Below, in pieces: positions 1 through 6,520 of a stretch of DNA of 6,714 bases. A program made the translations under genes and the position numbers. The notes under the pieces are model-generated. The model was not told the DNA's origin. It was given only the letters and a program-made list of their open reading frames with translations, and did no database searches. The first letter of the stretch is position 1. Each line of letters begins with the position of its first letter. Source of the DNA: CAZZIZ01 sp964654535 (lineage in GTDB: Bacteria > Bacteroidota > Bacteroidia > Chitinophagales > UBA2359); assembly GCA_964654535.1 (NCBI GenBank), contig CAZZIZ010000184.1:1-6714 (forward strand), given 5' to 3'.

Positions 1-170
1 TTTGGGCGTGCCCCTAAACCATCTGCTTCGCAAGGTTTAGGGTCGGGCTATCCATGGCTCCGCGTTCGCTCCGGTCCCCATCTTGTTGTGCTTAAGCAAA
101 TTCATCTACCGCAAGCGGTAAGAATTTACTAGCCCAACAAAGGCGACTGCTCCCTTTGGTCACACCATTC
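1..170. repeat. Gene-free left edge with several dyads, probably part of a dispersed intergenic repeat
   Basis: No credible reading frame crosses this stretch. It carries four short dyads. Bases 4-13 form GGGC-GT-GCCC. Bases 12-20 (CCCTAAACC) pair perfectly with 34-42 over 9 bp around a 13-nt loop. Bases 89-98 are the palindrome TGCTTAAGCA. Bases 107-120 form TACCGC-AA-GCGGTA. On the minus strand, the segment just after the preceding gene (GTGAGGGATAGGAATGG, around 160-176) and the segment at 40-56 (GGATAGCCCGACCC) resemble intergenic repeat sequence I recall from Bacteroidota genomes. That resemblance is from memory and unverified. The hairpins could end transcription of the minus-strand operon, but neither the 12-42 nor the 107-120 hairpin is followed by a T-tract in that direction. 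Confidence 0.45.
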
Positions 171-977
171 CTATCCCTCACGCGAAAAACTAGCCGGCCT
201 CTCATCAACGGCAAGCCCCTGCAACATATGTTTCAAAATTGGCGCACACTTTTCCAAACAAACCGGATAATAAGACTTGTGTTTCCAATGATCAGATTTA
301 GGAGACAAGCCCCACCAGAATTCTGCTATGCTCAAAGGCTTTAGTTTATGCTTAAAGGCATAGTGCAATAACTTAGGTGCAGCACATTCGCCGGCTCCGC
401 TTGGCGGATTCTTTTCCGTATGCGCAAACAACTCGCGCAAACTTTTCTCTTCGCCCCGAGCGTTTAAAAACGCATAGTGATTAAATATTTTGTCCTGCAC
501 CGCATGTGAGTTCTTTTTACGAAAAACCTTAAGACGATCTATTTCTACTTTGTTGCTTTCTACATCCTCAGAGAGCATTCTTATGCGACCATTTACCTCG
601 TCGAGCTTAAGCATCCATTTATTCAAAAAGCCATCCTCACCTAAAGTATCATAGACCGGAGGAACAAAATTCTTATGATGATTGCTACCAGCAAGTTTCC
701 CTGAAAAGGCACAGAGGTATCCAATTTCATCGCTTTCGTTACGCACAACTAATACCCCAAACATCTTTCCTAGAACTCGCCCTGCTCTTCCTTCCACGAA
801 ACCAAAGTTGTGTTCCCAGTCCTTTTGATGTTCTATGTAATCTTGTAGTTCTTCAGCGGCTAATATTGCGAGCTGATCAGGGCTGTAGTCGTATGGAAAA
901 GGAAACACTTCTGCTACCGAGTAAGAACTGATATCTCCTTTGAAAAATTGAAAAAATGATGGCTTAGTAGACGGCAT
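171..977 (-). CDS. RluA-family pseudouridine synthase N-terminal domain protein lacking the catalytic half
   Basis: The 268-residue protein matches, from family memory, the N-terminal region of the long RluA-type pseudouridine synthases of Bacteroidota (usually about 550 aa). Recognisable blocks are HNFG (56-59), GKMFGVLVV (70-78), GYLCAFSGKLAGSN (86-99), FVPPVYD (104-110), a charged helical, possibly coiled-coil stretch (about 124-155, shorter than usual), GAGECAAPKLLHYAF (194-208), AEFWWG (218-223) and YYPVCLEKC (237-244). In full-length relatives the catalytic domain with its HRLD-type active-site motif follows directly. Here the frame stops 13 residues after HMLQGL (250-255), and no minus-strand frame in the remaining 170 bp continues the family. 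The end PASFSREG may be encoded by repeat sequence. The protein therefore cannot be a pseudouridine synthase by itself. It may be a truncated gene, a naturally split one, or a stand-alone accessory domain. It is the last gene of the minus-strand set, 52 nt after the oxidoreductase gene. Confidence 0.7.
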   Translation of the reverse strand: MPSTKPSFFQFFKGDISSYSVAEVFPFPYDYSPDQLAILAAEELQDYIEHQKDWEHNFGFVEGRAGRVLGKMFGVLVVRNESDEIGYLCAFSGKLAGSNHHKNFVPPVYDTLGEDGFLNKWMLKLDEVNGRIRMLSEDVESNKVEIDRLKVFRKKNSHAVQDKIFNHYAFLNARGEEKSLRELFAHTEKNPPSGAGECAAPKLLHYAFKHKLKPLSIAEFWWGLSPKSDHWKHKSYYPVCLEKCAPILKHMLQGLAVDERPASFSREG

Positions 978-1029
978 TTGCTGCTGCGAATATATGGAGA
1001 CCCCAATTTTTTCTGGGAAATGAAGATTG

Positions 1030-1692
1030 CTACTTCTTCATCTTTTTTTCAATGCCCTGAATCATACTTGATGCTGAAGCATAACCAGAAACAATCACCT
1101 CAATCTTATCGCCTTGTTGCAATAACAGGGTAGGGAAACCACGTACGCCCATATCAGATGCGAGTTGAAAGTCTTCGCGTACCGCTTGTTTCATTGCGTC
1201 GCTATTAAAAAGTTTAGTGAATTCAGCTACGTCTATCTCAAGCTCGTTTAAGATTGGTTCGTAGGAAGCCACTTCTTGTAAGTTCTTATTGTCAAAATAA
1301 AACGCCCTTTGCGCGGCTTTGAAAAAGTCGAGGGTTAGTTCTGGCTTTAGACTTCGCACTACTACCGTAGCGCGGCACGAGGGCTCGGTATCGTACGTAA
1401 TAACGTTATTGTCAAGAATCGCGTAGTTGAATTTCTGACCGCTCCTATTGGCTACGTCTTCCCAATGGTGCGTGAGGAAATCTTTCATTTCCACCATAGT
1501 CTGTTTGTTGTACGGTCTTAAACCTCCTAAGACAAGCTCAAAAGGAATTTTACCCTCATAATGCTTTTGTACTTCCAGCATTTCATTAGATACTCCATAA
1601 CACCAAGAGCACATCGGATCTCCTACATAAATTAACTTCACGTCTTCAGTTGGATTAAGGTTCATAAATAAGGCAAGTATAAATGCTATCAT
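1030..1692 (-). CDS. DsbA/FrnE-like thiol-disulfide oxidoreductase
   Basis: This 220-residue protein has the thioredoxin-fold layout of the DsbA family. A first beta strand (KLIYVGDP, 19-26) leads into the redox motif CSWC (28-31). A helical insertion follows, with GGLRP (56-60) and TEPSCRA (102-108), both typical of the FrnE-like branch. The cis-proline loop VRGFPTLL (183-190, Pro187) closes the active site. Such proteins catalyse thiol-disulfide exchange; the substrate is not evident. The annotated start gives a hydrophobic leader (MIAFILALFM) with no basic residue, so it is not a convincing signal peptide. The internal Met10 gives a start just ahead of the fold, as in cytoplasmic family members. 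The first ATG lies 2 nt after the stop of the GreA-like gene, which favours translational coupling at Met1. Location (cytoplasm or periplasm) is therefore unresolved. Confidence 0.85.
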   Translation of the reverse strand: MIAFILALFMNLNPTEDVKLIYVGDPMCSWCYGVSNEMLEVQKHYEGKIPFELVLGGLRPYNKQTMVEMKDFLTHHWEDVANRSGQKFNYAILDNNVITYDTEPSCRATVVVRSLKPELTLDFFKAAQRAFYFDNKNLQEVASYEPILNELEIDVAEFTKLFNSDAMKQAVREDFQLASDMGVRGFPTLLLQQGDKIEVIVSGYASASSMIQGIEKKMKK

Positions 1693-1694
1693 GT

Positions 1695-2153
1695 CTAATC
1701 AATTTCTTCAATGACGTAAGCGGCTTCCCTGTAAGTTACAGTATCGCCAACTTTTTTGCCCAGAAGCATTCGACCAATTGGCGACGATATGGAAATCGCA
1801 AAGTAGGTTTTATCCAAATGGACCAACTTCCCCAAGCCAATAGAAACATAAAATAAACCTTTGTCGGTATGCACCAGGCTTCCCAATTCAACGCTTTCAC
1901 TTGAACCCTTAACCGGAACCTTCGCCAAATTGGCCTTAAGCACCAAGGCCTTGCTAAGTGATACCCTAAGTTTGTCTTCTTCTATTTGCATCATTGCACG
2001 CCCAGTTTCGTGCTTATCGCCAGCGGTACTCTTCGTTTCCTTGTTCCGCGCATCTTTTGCAGAGCGTAGGGCTCGGTTAATCGTTATTATCCGCCCGTTA
2101 ATCATTTCTCTTAGCTCATAGAAAAGCGCAGATTTTAACTCTTGAGAATTCAT
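1695..2153 (-). CDS. GreA/GreB-family C-terminal domain protein
   Basis: The 152-residue protein has an N-terminal helical hairpin (about 1-80) and a beta-rich C-terminal domain (about 88-150) with the Gre-family signature SPIGRMLLGKKVGDTV (124-139). Gre factors bind the RNA polymerase secondary channel through the C-terminal domain and insert a coiled coil with an acidic tip to stimulate cleavage of backtracked RNA. Here the helical part carries the block AGDKHETGRAM (44-54), whose Asp46 and Glu49 could be the tip. It lacks the canonical GreA block (DLSENAEY type), so it is a divergent paralogue rather than GreA itself. From memory, similar Bacteroidota proteins are sometimes mislabelled 3-oxoacyl-ACP synthase; nothing here supports that function. 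It is first in the minus-strand set and close to a candidate promoter. Whether it acts as a cleavage factor, an anti-Gre regulator or something else is open. Confidence 0.8.
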   Translation of the reverse strand: MNSQELKSALFYELREMINGRIITINRALRSAKDARNKETKSTAGDKHETGRAMMQIEEDKLRVSLSKALVLKANLAKVPVKGSSESVELGSLVHTDKGLFYVSIGLGKLVHLDKTYFAISISSPIGRMLLGKKVGDTVTYREAAYVIEEID

Positions 2154-2334
2154 GCTGACGCGAAGGTCGTAAAATTTAAGAGGAGAATCACAGAGATCAA
2201 TACTTTGTCAAGACATCGATCTATCATTCTGTTAAGAAGCTTTTTGCAGGGCAGAGACACGCGCTAATCAAGCAAGGCAAAGCTTTTTGTTGTAACTTAA
2301 TTATTCCCAATCGCCACAGCAATAAAACGAGCCT
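2154..2334. other. Divergent intergenic region between the two operons
   Basis: This 181-bp region separates the minus-strand GreA-like gene from the plus-strand DUF1800 gene and must contain both promoters. No gene is visible. A 10-bp direct repeat AAGCTTTTTG occurs at 2237-2246 and 2280-2289. For the plus strand the best hint of a Bacteroidota -7 element (TAnnTTTG) is TACTTTG at 2201-2207, which is one base short and would leave a leader of about 120 nt, so it is not called. The start of the DUF1800 gene is preceded by an A-rich stretch and no Shine-Dalgarno sequence, as is common in this phylum. Confidence 0.6.
2171..2200 (-). promoter_or_regulatory. Candidate Bacteroidota-type promoter for the minus-strand operon
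   Basis: On the minus strand, TTG (2200-2198) is followed after 19 nt by TAAATTTT (2178-2171). This fits the Bacteroidota housekeeping sigma-factor pattern of TTG/TTTG at -33 and TAnnTTTG at -7, with a single mismatch in the last base of the -7 element. Initiation about 7 nt downstream would leave a leader of roughly 10 nt before the ATG at 2153, which is short but possible. The call rests on pattern and spacing only. Confidence 0.35.
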
Positions 2335-4269
2335 ATGAAAAATTTAAGCGTAATCCTTTACGTTAGCCTCTTCTTCATTTGTTCTACGCAAATCAGCGCG
2401 CAAATCTACGATGACTACGTAGGCGCAGGGCACAATCAAGGTGTACAGATTACTACAAGTGGCAATTCCAACACTGGCTCAGTAACCGCCAGCGGTCAGG
2501 GATTGATACCCGATCAAGCGGCTGCCGCGAGGTTCTTACATCAGGCTGCCTTCGGAGGAAACTATAGCGAGATACAAAACCTAAGTGAAAAAGGCTATGC
2601 GCTATGGTTAGAGGAACAATTCAACGCGCCAAGAGCCATTTACCTTGATTTACTGGTCGATTGGAGTAAGGAAAAATTCATCGATTTTGCAGCTTATTAC
2701 GGTGGTGATCCTGCGGGGCAAGATGCCTTTTACGAAGTCCGTAGCAGCGACTTTAGAGAGGTTTGGACCAGTCATTATATGCAAGGAGAAGATCAGTTGC
2801 GTCAGCGCATTGCTTATTGCTTAAGTCAAATCTTTGTGATTTCAGACAAGTCGACACTGGGAAGCTTTGGCTTGGGTATGGCTGATTATTATGACGTTCT
2901 CAACGAACACGCCTTCGGCAATTTTCGTGATTTGCTTTTTGATGTAAGTATGCACCCAGCTATGGGTTTTTATTTAAGTCATCTGAGTAACCCCAAAAGC
3001 GATCCTGAGAACAATATCCATCCCGATGAAAACTATGCTCGCGAGGTAATGCAGTTGTTTAGTATCGGTTTGTATGAATTGAATCAGGACGGTTCTAGAG
3101 TCTTAGATGCCGATGGAAATTTCATAGCCACTTATGGGAATGAAGAAGTACGAGAATTTGCAAAAATTTTTACTGGTCTCGCGTTTTCTGCTCGGTCTCC
3201 TGACTGCGAGTTATTGGAACTATGCAATTTCTACCCCGAAGAGTGGTCCTGCCAACAAATTTGTGGCGATGAACCATTTGAAGTGTATTTCGATTCAGGA
3301 ATCTGGGGCGGTGATTTAACCCAGCCAATGATGATGTTTGAAGGGCAACACGAACCTGGCCCAAAAACGCTATTGAACGGAGTTACGGTTCCAGCAGGAC
3401 AGACGGGTATGCAAGACATCAACGCTGCTATAGACAATCTGTTCAATCATCCGAACGTCGGGCCATTTATGGGTAAGCGTCTCATTCAGTTTTTAGTGAC
3501 TTCCAATCCTTCACCAGATTATGTGTATAGGGTAGCCCAAGCGTTTAATGATAATGGACAAGGCGTTCGTGGAGATATGAAAGCAGTAATTACTGCAATT
3601 TTATTAGACCCCGAGGCCAGAGAATGTGAGGCCATATCTGTGGTGGAACATGGAAAGTTAAAAGAGCCAATAATGCGCTACTTGAACTGGCTTCGTGCTT
3701 TTGATGCAAAAAATGAAGTAGATCATTATATGGTTGATCAGTATTTTGCTCAGGAAAATTTGAATCAAGGAATTATGGGTGCGCCGAGTGTATTCAGTTT
3801 TTACTCTCCAAACTATACACCCATCGGCCCAATAAGTGATATGGAATTAGTGGGACCAGAATTCCAATTGCACAATACGGCGACTGCCGTACAGTATATA
3901 AACGCCGTCGAGGCTTGTGTAATGTGGGACATCGGTTATTGGATAACTCCCGCAGCCTACTTGTTTGGTGATGAAGAAACATACGATGCTTGGTGGGATG
4001 CGAATGAAGATGACTATCAGATAAGAATGGACTGGGAACCCTTCTTGGCGCTTTACGATGACCCTGCGGCAGTGGTTGATAGATTGGACTTGATGTTTAC
4101 CAATGGTATGATGTCGGAAACTACGCGCAACATCGTTCTGCAAGCGATCATAGACATTGATTCTGAGTGGGGATATTGGGAGGAGCTAGACGACGAATCC
4201 AAACAATGGATACTTCGTTTTGCAGCCTACCTGGTTTTGATTTCACCTGACTATAACATTTTAAAGTAA
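2335..4269 (+). CDS. Secreted DUF1800 domain-containing protein
   Basis: The 644-residue protein begins with a Sec signal peptide: one Lys at the N-terminus, a hydrophobic core at 6-16 and a likely cleavage after ISA (20-22). A short linker with the family-typical DYVGAGHNQGVQ (27-38) leads into the DUF1800 domain. Family blocks are AARFLHQAAFG (64-74), LRQRIAYCLSQIFVIS (155-170), ENYAREVMQLFSIGLYEL (232-249), the VREFAKIFTGLAF block (272-284), HEPGPKTLLNG (339-349), GPFMGKRLIQFLV (376-388) and APSVFSFYSPNY (483-494). The end, SPDYNI (637-642), is also typical. DUF1800 has no established biochemical function. It is commonly encoded next to DUF1501, as here (next start 5 nt downstream), suggesting the two work together outside the cytoplasm. 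There is no T9SS sorting domain or lipobox, so a periplasmic or released location is inferred. Four cysteines cluster at residues 291-310 between conserved blocks. Confidence 0.93.
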   Translation: MKNLSVILYVSLFFICSTQISAQIYDDYVGAGHNQGVQITTSGNSNTGSVTASGQGLIPDQAAAARFLHQAAFGGNYSEIQNLSEKGYALWLEEQFNAPRAIYLDLLVDWSKEKFIDFAAYYGGDPAGQDAFYEVRSSDFREVWTSHYMQGEDQLRQRIAYCLSQIFVISDKSTLGSFGLGMADYYDVLNEHAFGNFRDLLFDVSMHPAMGFYLSHLSNPKSDPENNIHPDENYAREVMQLFSIGLYELNQDGSRVLDADGNFIATYGNEEVREFAKIFTGLAFSARSPDCELLELCNFYPEEWSCQQICGDEPFEVYFDSGIWGGDLTQPMMMFEGQHEPGPKTLLNGVTVPAGQTGMQDINAAIDNLFNHPNVGPFMGKRLIQFLVTSNPSPDYVYRVAQAFNDNGQGVRGDMKAVITAILLDPEARECEAISVVEHGKLKEPIMRYLNWLRAFDAKNEVDHYMVDQYFAQENLNQGIMGAPSVFSFYSPNYTPIGPISDMELVGPEFQLHNTATAVQYINAVEACVMWDIGYWITPAAYLFGDEETYDAWWDANEDDYQIRMDWEPFLALYDDPAAVVDRLDLMFTNGMMSETTRNIVLQAIIDIDSEWGYWEELDDESKQWILRFAAYLVLISPDYNILK

Positions 4270-4274
4270 GCGCT

Positions 4275-5696
4275 ATGGGAAAGCATCATCACAAAAAACC
4301 GAGAAGAAAATACTCTCGTCGTAATTTTCTTTGCGACGCGGGTTGTGCAGCGCTGGGAACGACCACCTTTTTCTCTAGCCTCGCGCAATTGAATTTACTC
4401 AACGCTGCTTCGGCGCTTACGCCACGACCTCCTGACGATTACAAAGCGATGGTTTGTATTTTACTTGCTGGTGGTTGGGATTCTTACAATGTACTGGTTC
4501 CTACCAATGCAGATTCCTATCAGGAGTATGCCGAAGTGCGCTCTAACTTGGCGCTACCAGCGGATTCCTTGTTGCCACTAAATTTTACCGACGCTCAGAA
4601 TAGAAGCTTTGGACTACACGGAGCTATGCCTGAGGTGCAGCAGATGTTTAATAATAACAATCTCTCGTTTATTAGCAATGTAGGAACAATGGTTGAGCCA
4701 GTTAGCACTGCGCAGTTTTTCGGTGACTCTGGTCGTTTTCCTTTAGGTCTGTTTAGTCACGAAGATCAAATTCAGCAATGGCAGACTTCGGTACCTCAAG
4801 ACCGCGCAGCAGTAGGCTGGGGAGGTAGAATGGCTGACTTGTTATCGACTTTAAATTCGAACAACACCGTGTCAATGAATATTTCGTTATCCGGAAGTAA
4901 CATCTTCCAGACAGGAAATATGGCGACGGAATTTTCAATAAATCCAAATGTCGGAGCAGAGTCTATTTTTGAGTATGGCGTAACCAATGAATTGTTGCCC
5001 GCCATTAAAACGGCAGCGATAGACAACTTTGTTGGTCAGGGCTATCAAGATATTTTTAAACACACGTATACAGAGAAAATCAAACAGGCGATTGAAGGAG
5101 CTCAGCTCTTTACAGAAGCTACAGATGGCGTGACTGTAAATACTGCTTTCCAGTCAAATCAATTGTCTAGAAGTTTGGAAATGATAGCGCGTACGATTAA
5201 GTCTCGTGCTGCTTTAGGTGCCAACAGACAAATTTTCTTTGTCACCTTCGGTGGCTGGGATCATCACGATGAGTTGTTAGACAGCCAACAAGCTAAGCTG
5301 GGCTTATTGAGTGCAGCACTCGGTTCTTTCAACGATGCGATGACCGAGTTGAATCTTCAGAACGAAGTTTGCACTTTCACCATTTCAGATTTTGCGAGAA
5401 CGCTTACTTCCAATGGTAATGGTTCCGACCACGCCTGGGGAGGCAATCAACTTATAATGGGTGGCGGCTTAAATGGTGGTCAGATCTTTGGAGCATTCCC
5501 TGAACAATACCAAGGCAATCCACTGGACTTAGAGCAAGGGACTTTCTTGCCGACGACTTCGACGGACGAGTTCTTTGCGGACTTGGCTTTATGGTATGGA
5601 GTGCAACCAGGCAACTTGGTAGATGTCTTGCCGAATATTGGAAACTTTTATGATGTTAATGCTGGCGTTCCGCCAATTGGAATTTTTAATGCTTAG
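4275..5696 (+). CDS. DUF1501 domain-containing protein with Tat-like signal (alkaline phosphatase superfamily)
   Basis: The 473-residue protein starts with a long basic n-region rich in His, Lys and Arg, then SRRNFL (14-19), a good match to the Tat consensus SRRxFLK. A hydrophobic stretch and a likely cleavage near ASA (45-47) follow. The mature part has DUF1501 blocks: LLAGGWDSYNVLVP (63-76), LHGAMPEVQQMF (114-125), HEDQIQQWQ (162-170), GWGGRMAD (181-188), FVTFGGWDHHDELL (322-335) and SDFARTL (371-377), followed by GSDHAWGGNQ (383-392). DUF1501 belongs to the alkaline phosphatase/sulfatase superfamily. Asp329, His331, Asp372, Asp385 and His386 are therefore candidate metal ligands, by family inference only. 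Substrate and reaction are unknown. Tat export would imply folding, perhaps with metal, before translocation, whereas the upstream partner uses Sec. The gene starts 5 nt after the DUF1800 stop and ends 3 nt before the next start, so translational coupling is likely. Confidence 0.93.
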   Translation: MGKHHHKKPRRKYSRRNFLCDAGCAALGTTTFFSSLAQLNLLNAASALTPRPPDDYKAMVCILLAGGWDSYNVLVPTNADSYQEYAEVRSNLALPADSLLPLNFTDAQNRSFGLHGAMPEVQQMFNNNNLSFISNVGTMVEPVSTAQFFGDSGRFPLGLFSHEDQIQQWQTSVPQDRAAVGWGGRMADLLSTLNSNNTVSMNISLSGSNIFQTGNMATEFSINPNVGAESIFEYGVTNELLPAIKTAAIDNFVGQGYQDIFKHTYTEKIKQAIEGAQLFTEATDGVTVNTAFQSNQLSRSLEMIARTIKSRAALGANRQIFFVTFGGWDHHDELLDSQQAKLGLLSAALGSFNDAMTELNLQNEVCTFTISDFARTLTSNGNGSDHAWGGNQLIMGGGLNGGQIFGAFPEQYQGNPLDLEQGTFLPTTSTDEFFADLALWYGVQPGNLVDVLPNIGNFYDVNAGVPPIGIFNA

Positions 5697-5699
5697 GAT

Positions 5700-6446
5700 A
5701 TGAAGAGAATAATAAAAACAGGCCTAGGATTGTTTTTGCTTTTATGCTTTGCGCTAAATGCGAACGCTCAGTGTAGCACGGACTTTCATTCCAATCACGT
5801 AAATGATAGTTGGCAAAGTTGCACGGCTTCTGAGTTGCCGGATGGTAGTGGTGATTCTGGTCACTGGATAATGTATGATTTGGGTGCAGACTATTATGTG
5901 AGCGATTTGCACTACTGGAACTATAATGTTTTTGGTGCTACCGAAAATGGTTTTCAGAATGTGGAGATTCGAGTGAGCGAAGATTTAAGCACTTGGACGA
6001 ATACCGGTAGCTATGTACTAGAGCAATCGGATGGAAACAATTTGTATCCTGGTGCTGCGCTAGAGATAAATGCCTTTGCAGCGCGCTATGTACTTGTGCT
6101 GGCGCAATCAAATTTTGGTGGCGAATGTTTCGGATTATCTGAAATGCGTTTCAATCTCGGAACAGAGCCTGAGGCGACGGGTATCGAAGATGAGCTTGAG
6201 TCGAGTTCGCTAGGCCTCAGTTTATATCCCAACCCAAGCAATGGAAACTTTAGAGTTGATTTGAGGGAAAGTAACGCCACGGAAATTACTGTGGTTGATG
6301 TGTTGGGTAGAGTTGTTTTCCATAAAGAACTTGATGGAGCGAACTGGATAAACGTAAAGCTGGGTAAGCAGCCTCAAGGAACTTATTTTGTTCGCCTGAT
6401 TGATGGTGATACCGTGCGCGCCGAAAAATTATTGATTAGTTACTAA
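5700..6446 (+). CDS. Secreted discoidin (F5/8 type C)-like protein with T9SS sorting domain
   Basis: The 248-residue protein has a Sec signal peptide (basic start, hydrophobic core 8-19, likely cleavage after ANA at 21-23). Residues about 28-152 look like an F5/8 type C (discoidin) beta-sandwich: WIMYDLGADYYVSDLHYW (56-73), a central QNVEIRVSEDLSTW (86-99) and the closing strand around ARYVLVLA (128-135) through GLSEMRFNL (145-153). Such domains usually bind glycans or other surface ligands. An acidic linker (about 154-170) leads to a type A T9SS C-terminal sorting domain with YPNPSNG (176-182), ITVVDVLGRVV (196-206), GTYFVRL (227-233) and the ending KLLISY (243-248). The protein should cross the outer membrane through T9SS and be anchored or released after removal of the sorting domain. 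It begins 3 nt after the DUF1501 stop, so it is the last gene of the operon and perhaps its surface-binding component. The ligand is unknown. Confidence 0.88.
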   Translation: MKRIIKTGLGLFLLLCFALNANAQCSTDFHSNHVNDSWQSCTASELPDGSGDSGHWIMYDLGADYYVSDLHYWNYNVFGATENGFQNVEIRVSEDLSTWTNTGSYVLEQSDGNNLYPGAALEINAFAARYVLVLAQSNFGGECFGLSEMRFNLGTEPEATGIEDELESSSLGLSLYPNPSNGNFRVDLRESNATEITVVDVLGRVVFHKELDGANWINVKLGKQPQGTYFVRLIDGDTVRAEKLLISY

Positions 6447-6460
6447 TCTTTCCCTGAACC

Positions 6461-6485
6461 TTGGGCGCATTTGTAATGCGTCCAA
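6461..6485. repeat. Hairpin 1 (CGCATT-TGT-AATGCG core), possible terminator of the plus-strand operon
   Basis: Bases 6461-6471 pair with 6475-6485 over 11 bp with one G-T wobble, around a TGT loop. The stem lies 14 nt after the stop codon of the last operon gene and is followed by A then four T residues (6486-6490). It could therefore end transcription or protect the mRNA 3' end. Its core resembles the neighbouring hairpin, which argues for a repeat family rather than a bespoke terminator. Confidence 0.6.
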
Positions 6486-6493
6486 ATTTTGTT

Positions 6494-6512
6494 GTGGCAT
6501 TTGCAATGCCAC
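6494..6512. repeat. Hairpin 2 (GTGGCATT-TGC-AATGCCAC)
   Basis: Bases 6494-6501 pair perfectly with 6505-6512 over 8 bp around a TGC loop. The GCATT-TGN-AATGC core is shared with the hairpin 9 nt upstream, while the flanking stem bases differ but remain complementary. This pattern suggests selection on structure or descent from a REP-like family. Confidence 0.65.
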
Positions 6513-6520
6513 CTGAACCG

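Noticed and set aside
107..170. Short minus-strand frame with LAVDE resembling the LAVDE near the end of the RluA-like protein
   Set aside because: The DNA differs at several positions, the match is only five residues and there is no further family similarity, so chance is the simpler explanation.
156..344. Plus-strand open frame of 62 codons overlapping the end of the RluA-like gene
   Set aside because: It is antisense to conserved family residues of the minus-strand gene and resembles no protein family.
993..1014. CCCA/TGGG hairpin between the oxidoreductase and RluA-like genes as a terminator
   Set aside because: The stem is only 4 bp, the loop is 8 nt, and in the transcribed direction no T-tract follows.
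1861..2121. Plus-strand open frame of 86 codons
   Set aside because: It lies fully antisense to the GreA-like gene, whose conserved motifs explain the coding signal.
2206..2211. TTGACA on the minus strand as a classical sigma-70 -35 box
   Set aside because: No matching -10 box at 16-18 nt, and Bacteroidota promoters use a different consensus. The TTG/TAAATTTT pair nearby fits better.
3847..4143. Minus-strand open frame of 98 codons within the DUF1800 gene
   Set aside because: It is opposite a strongly supported coding region, with no recognisable motif and no upstream signals.
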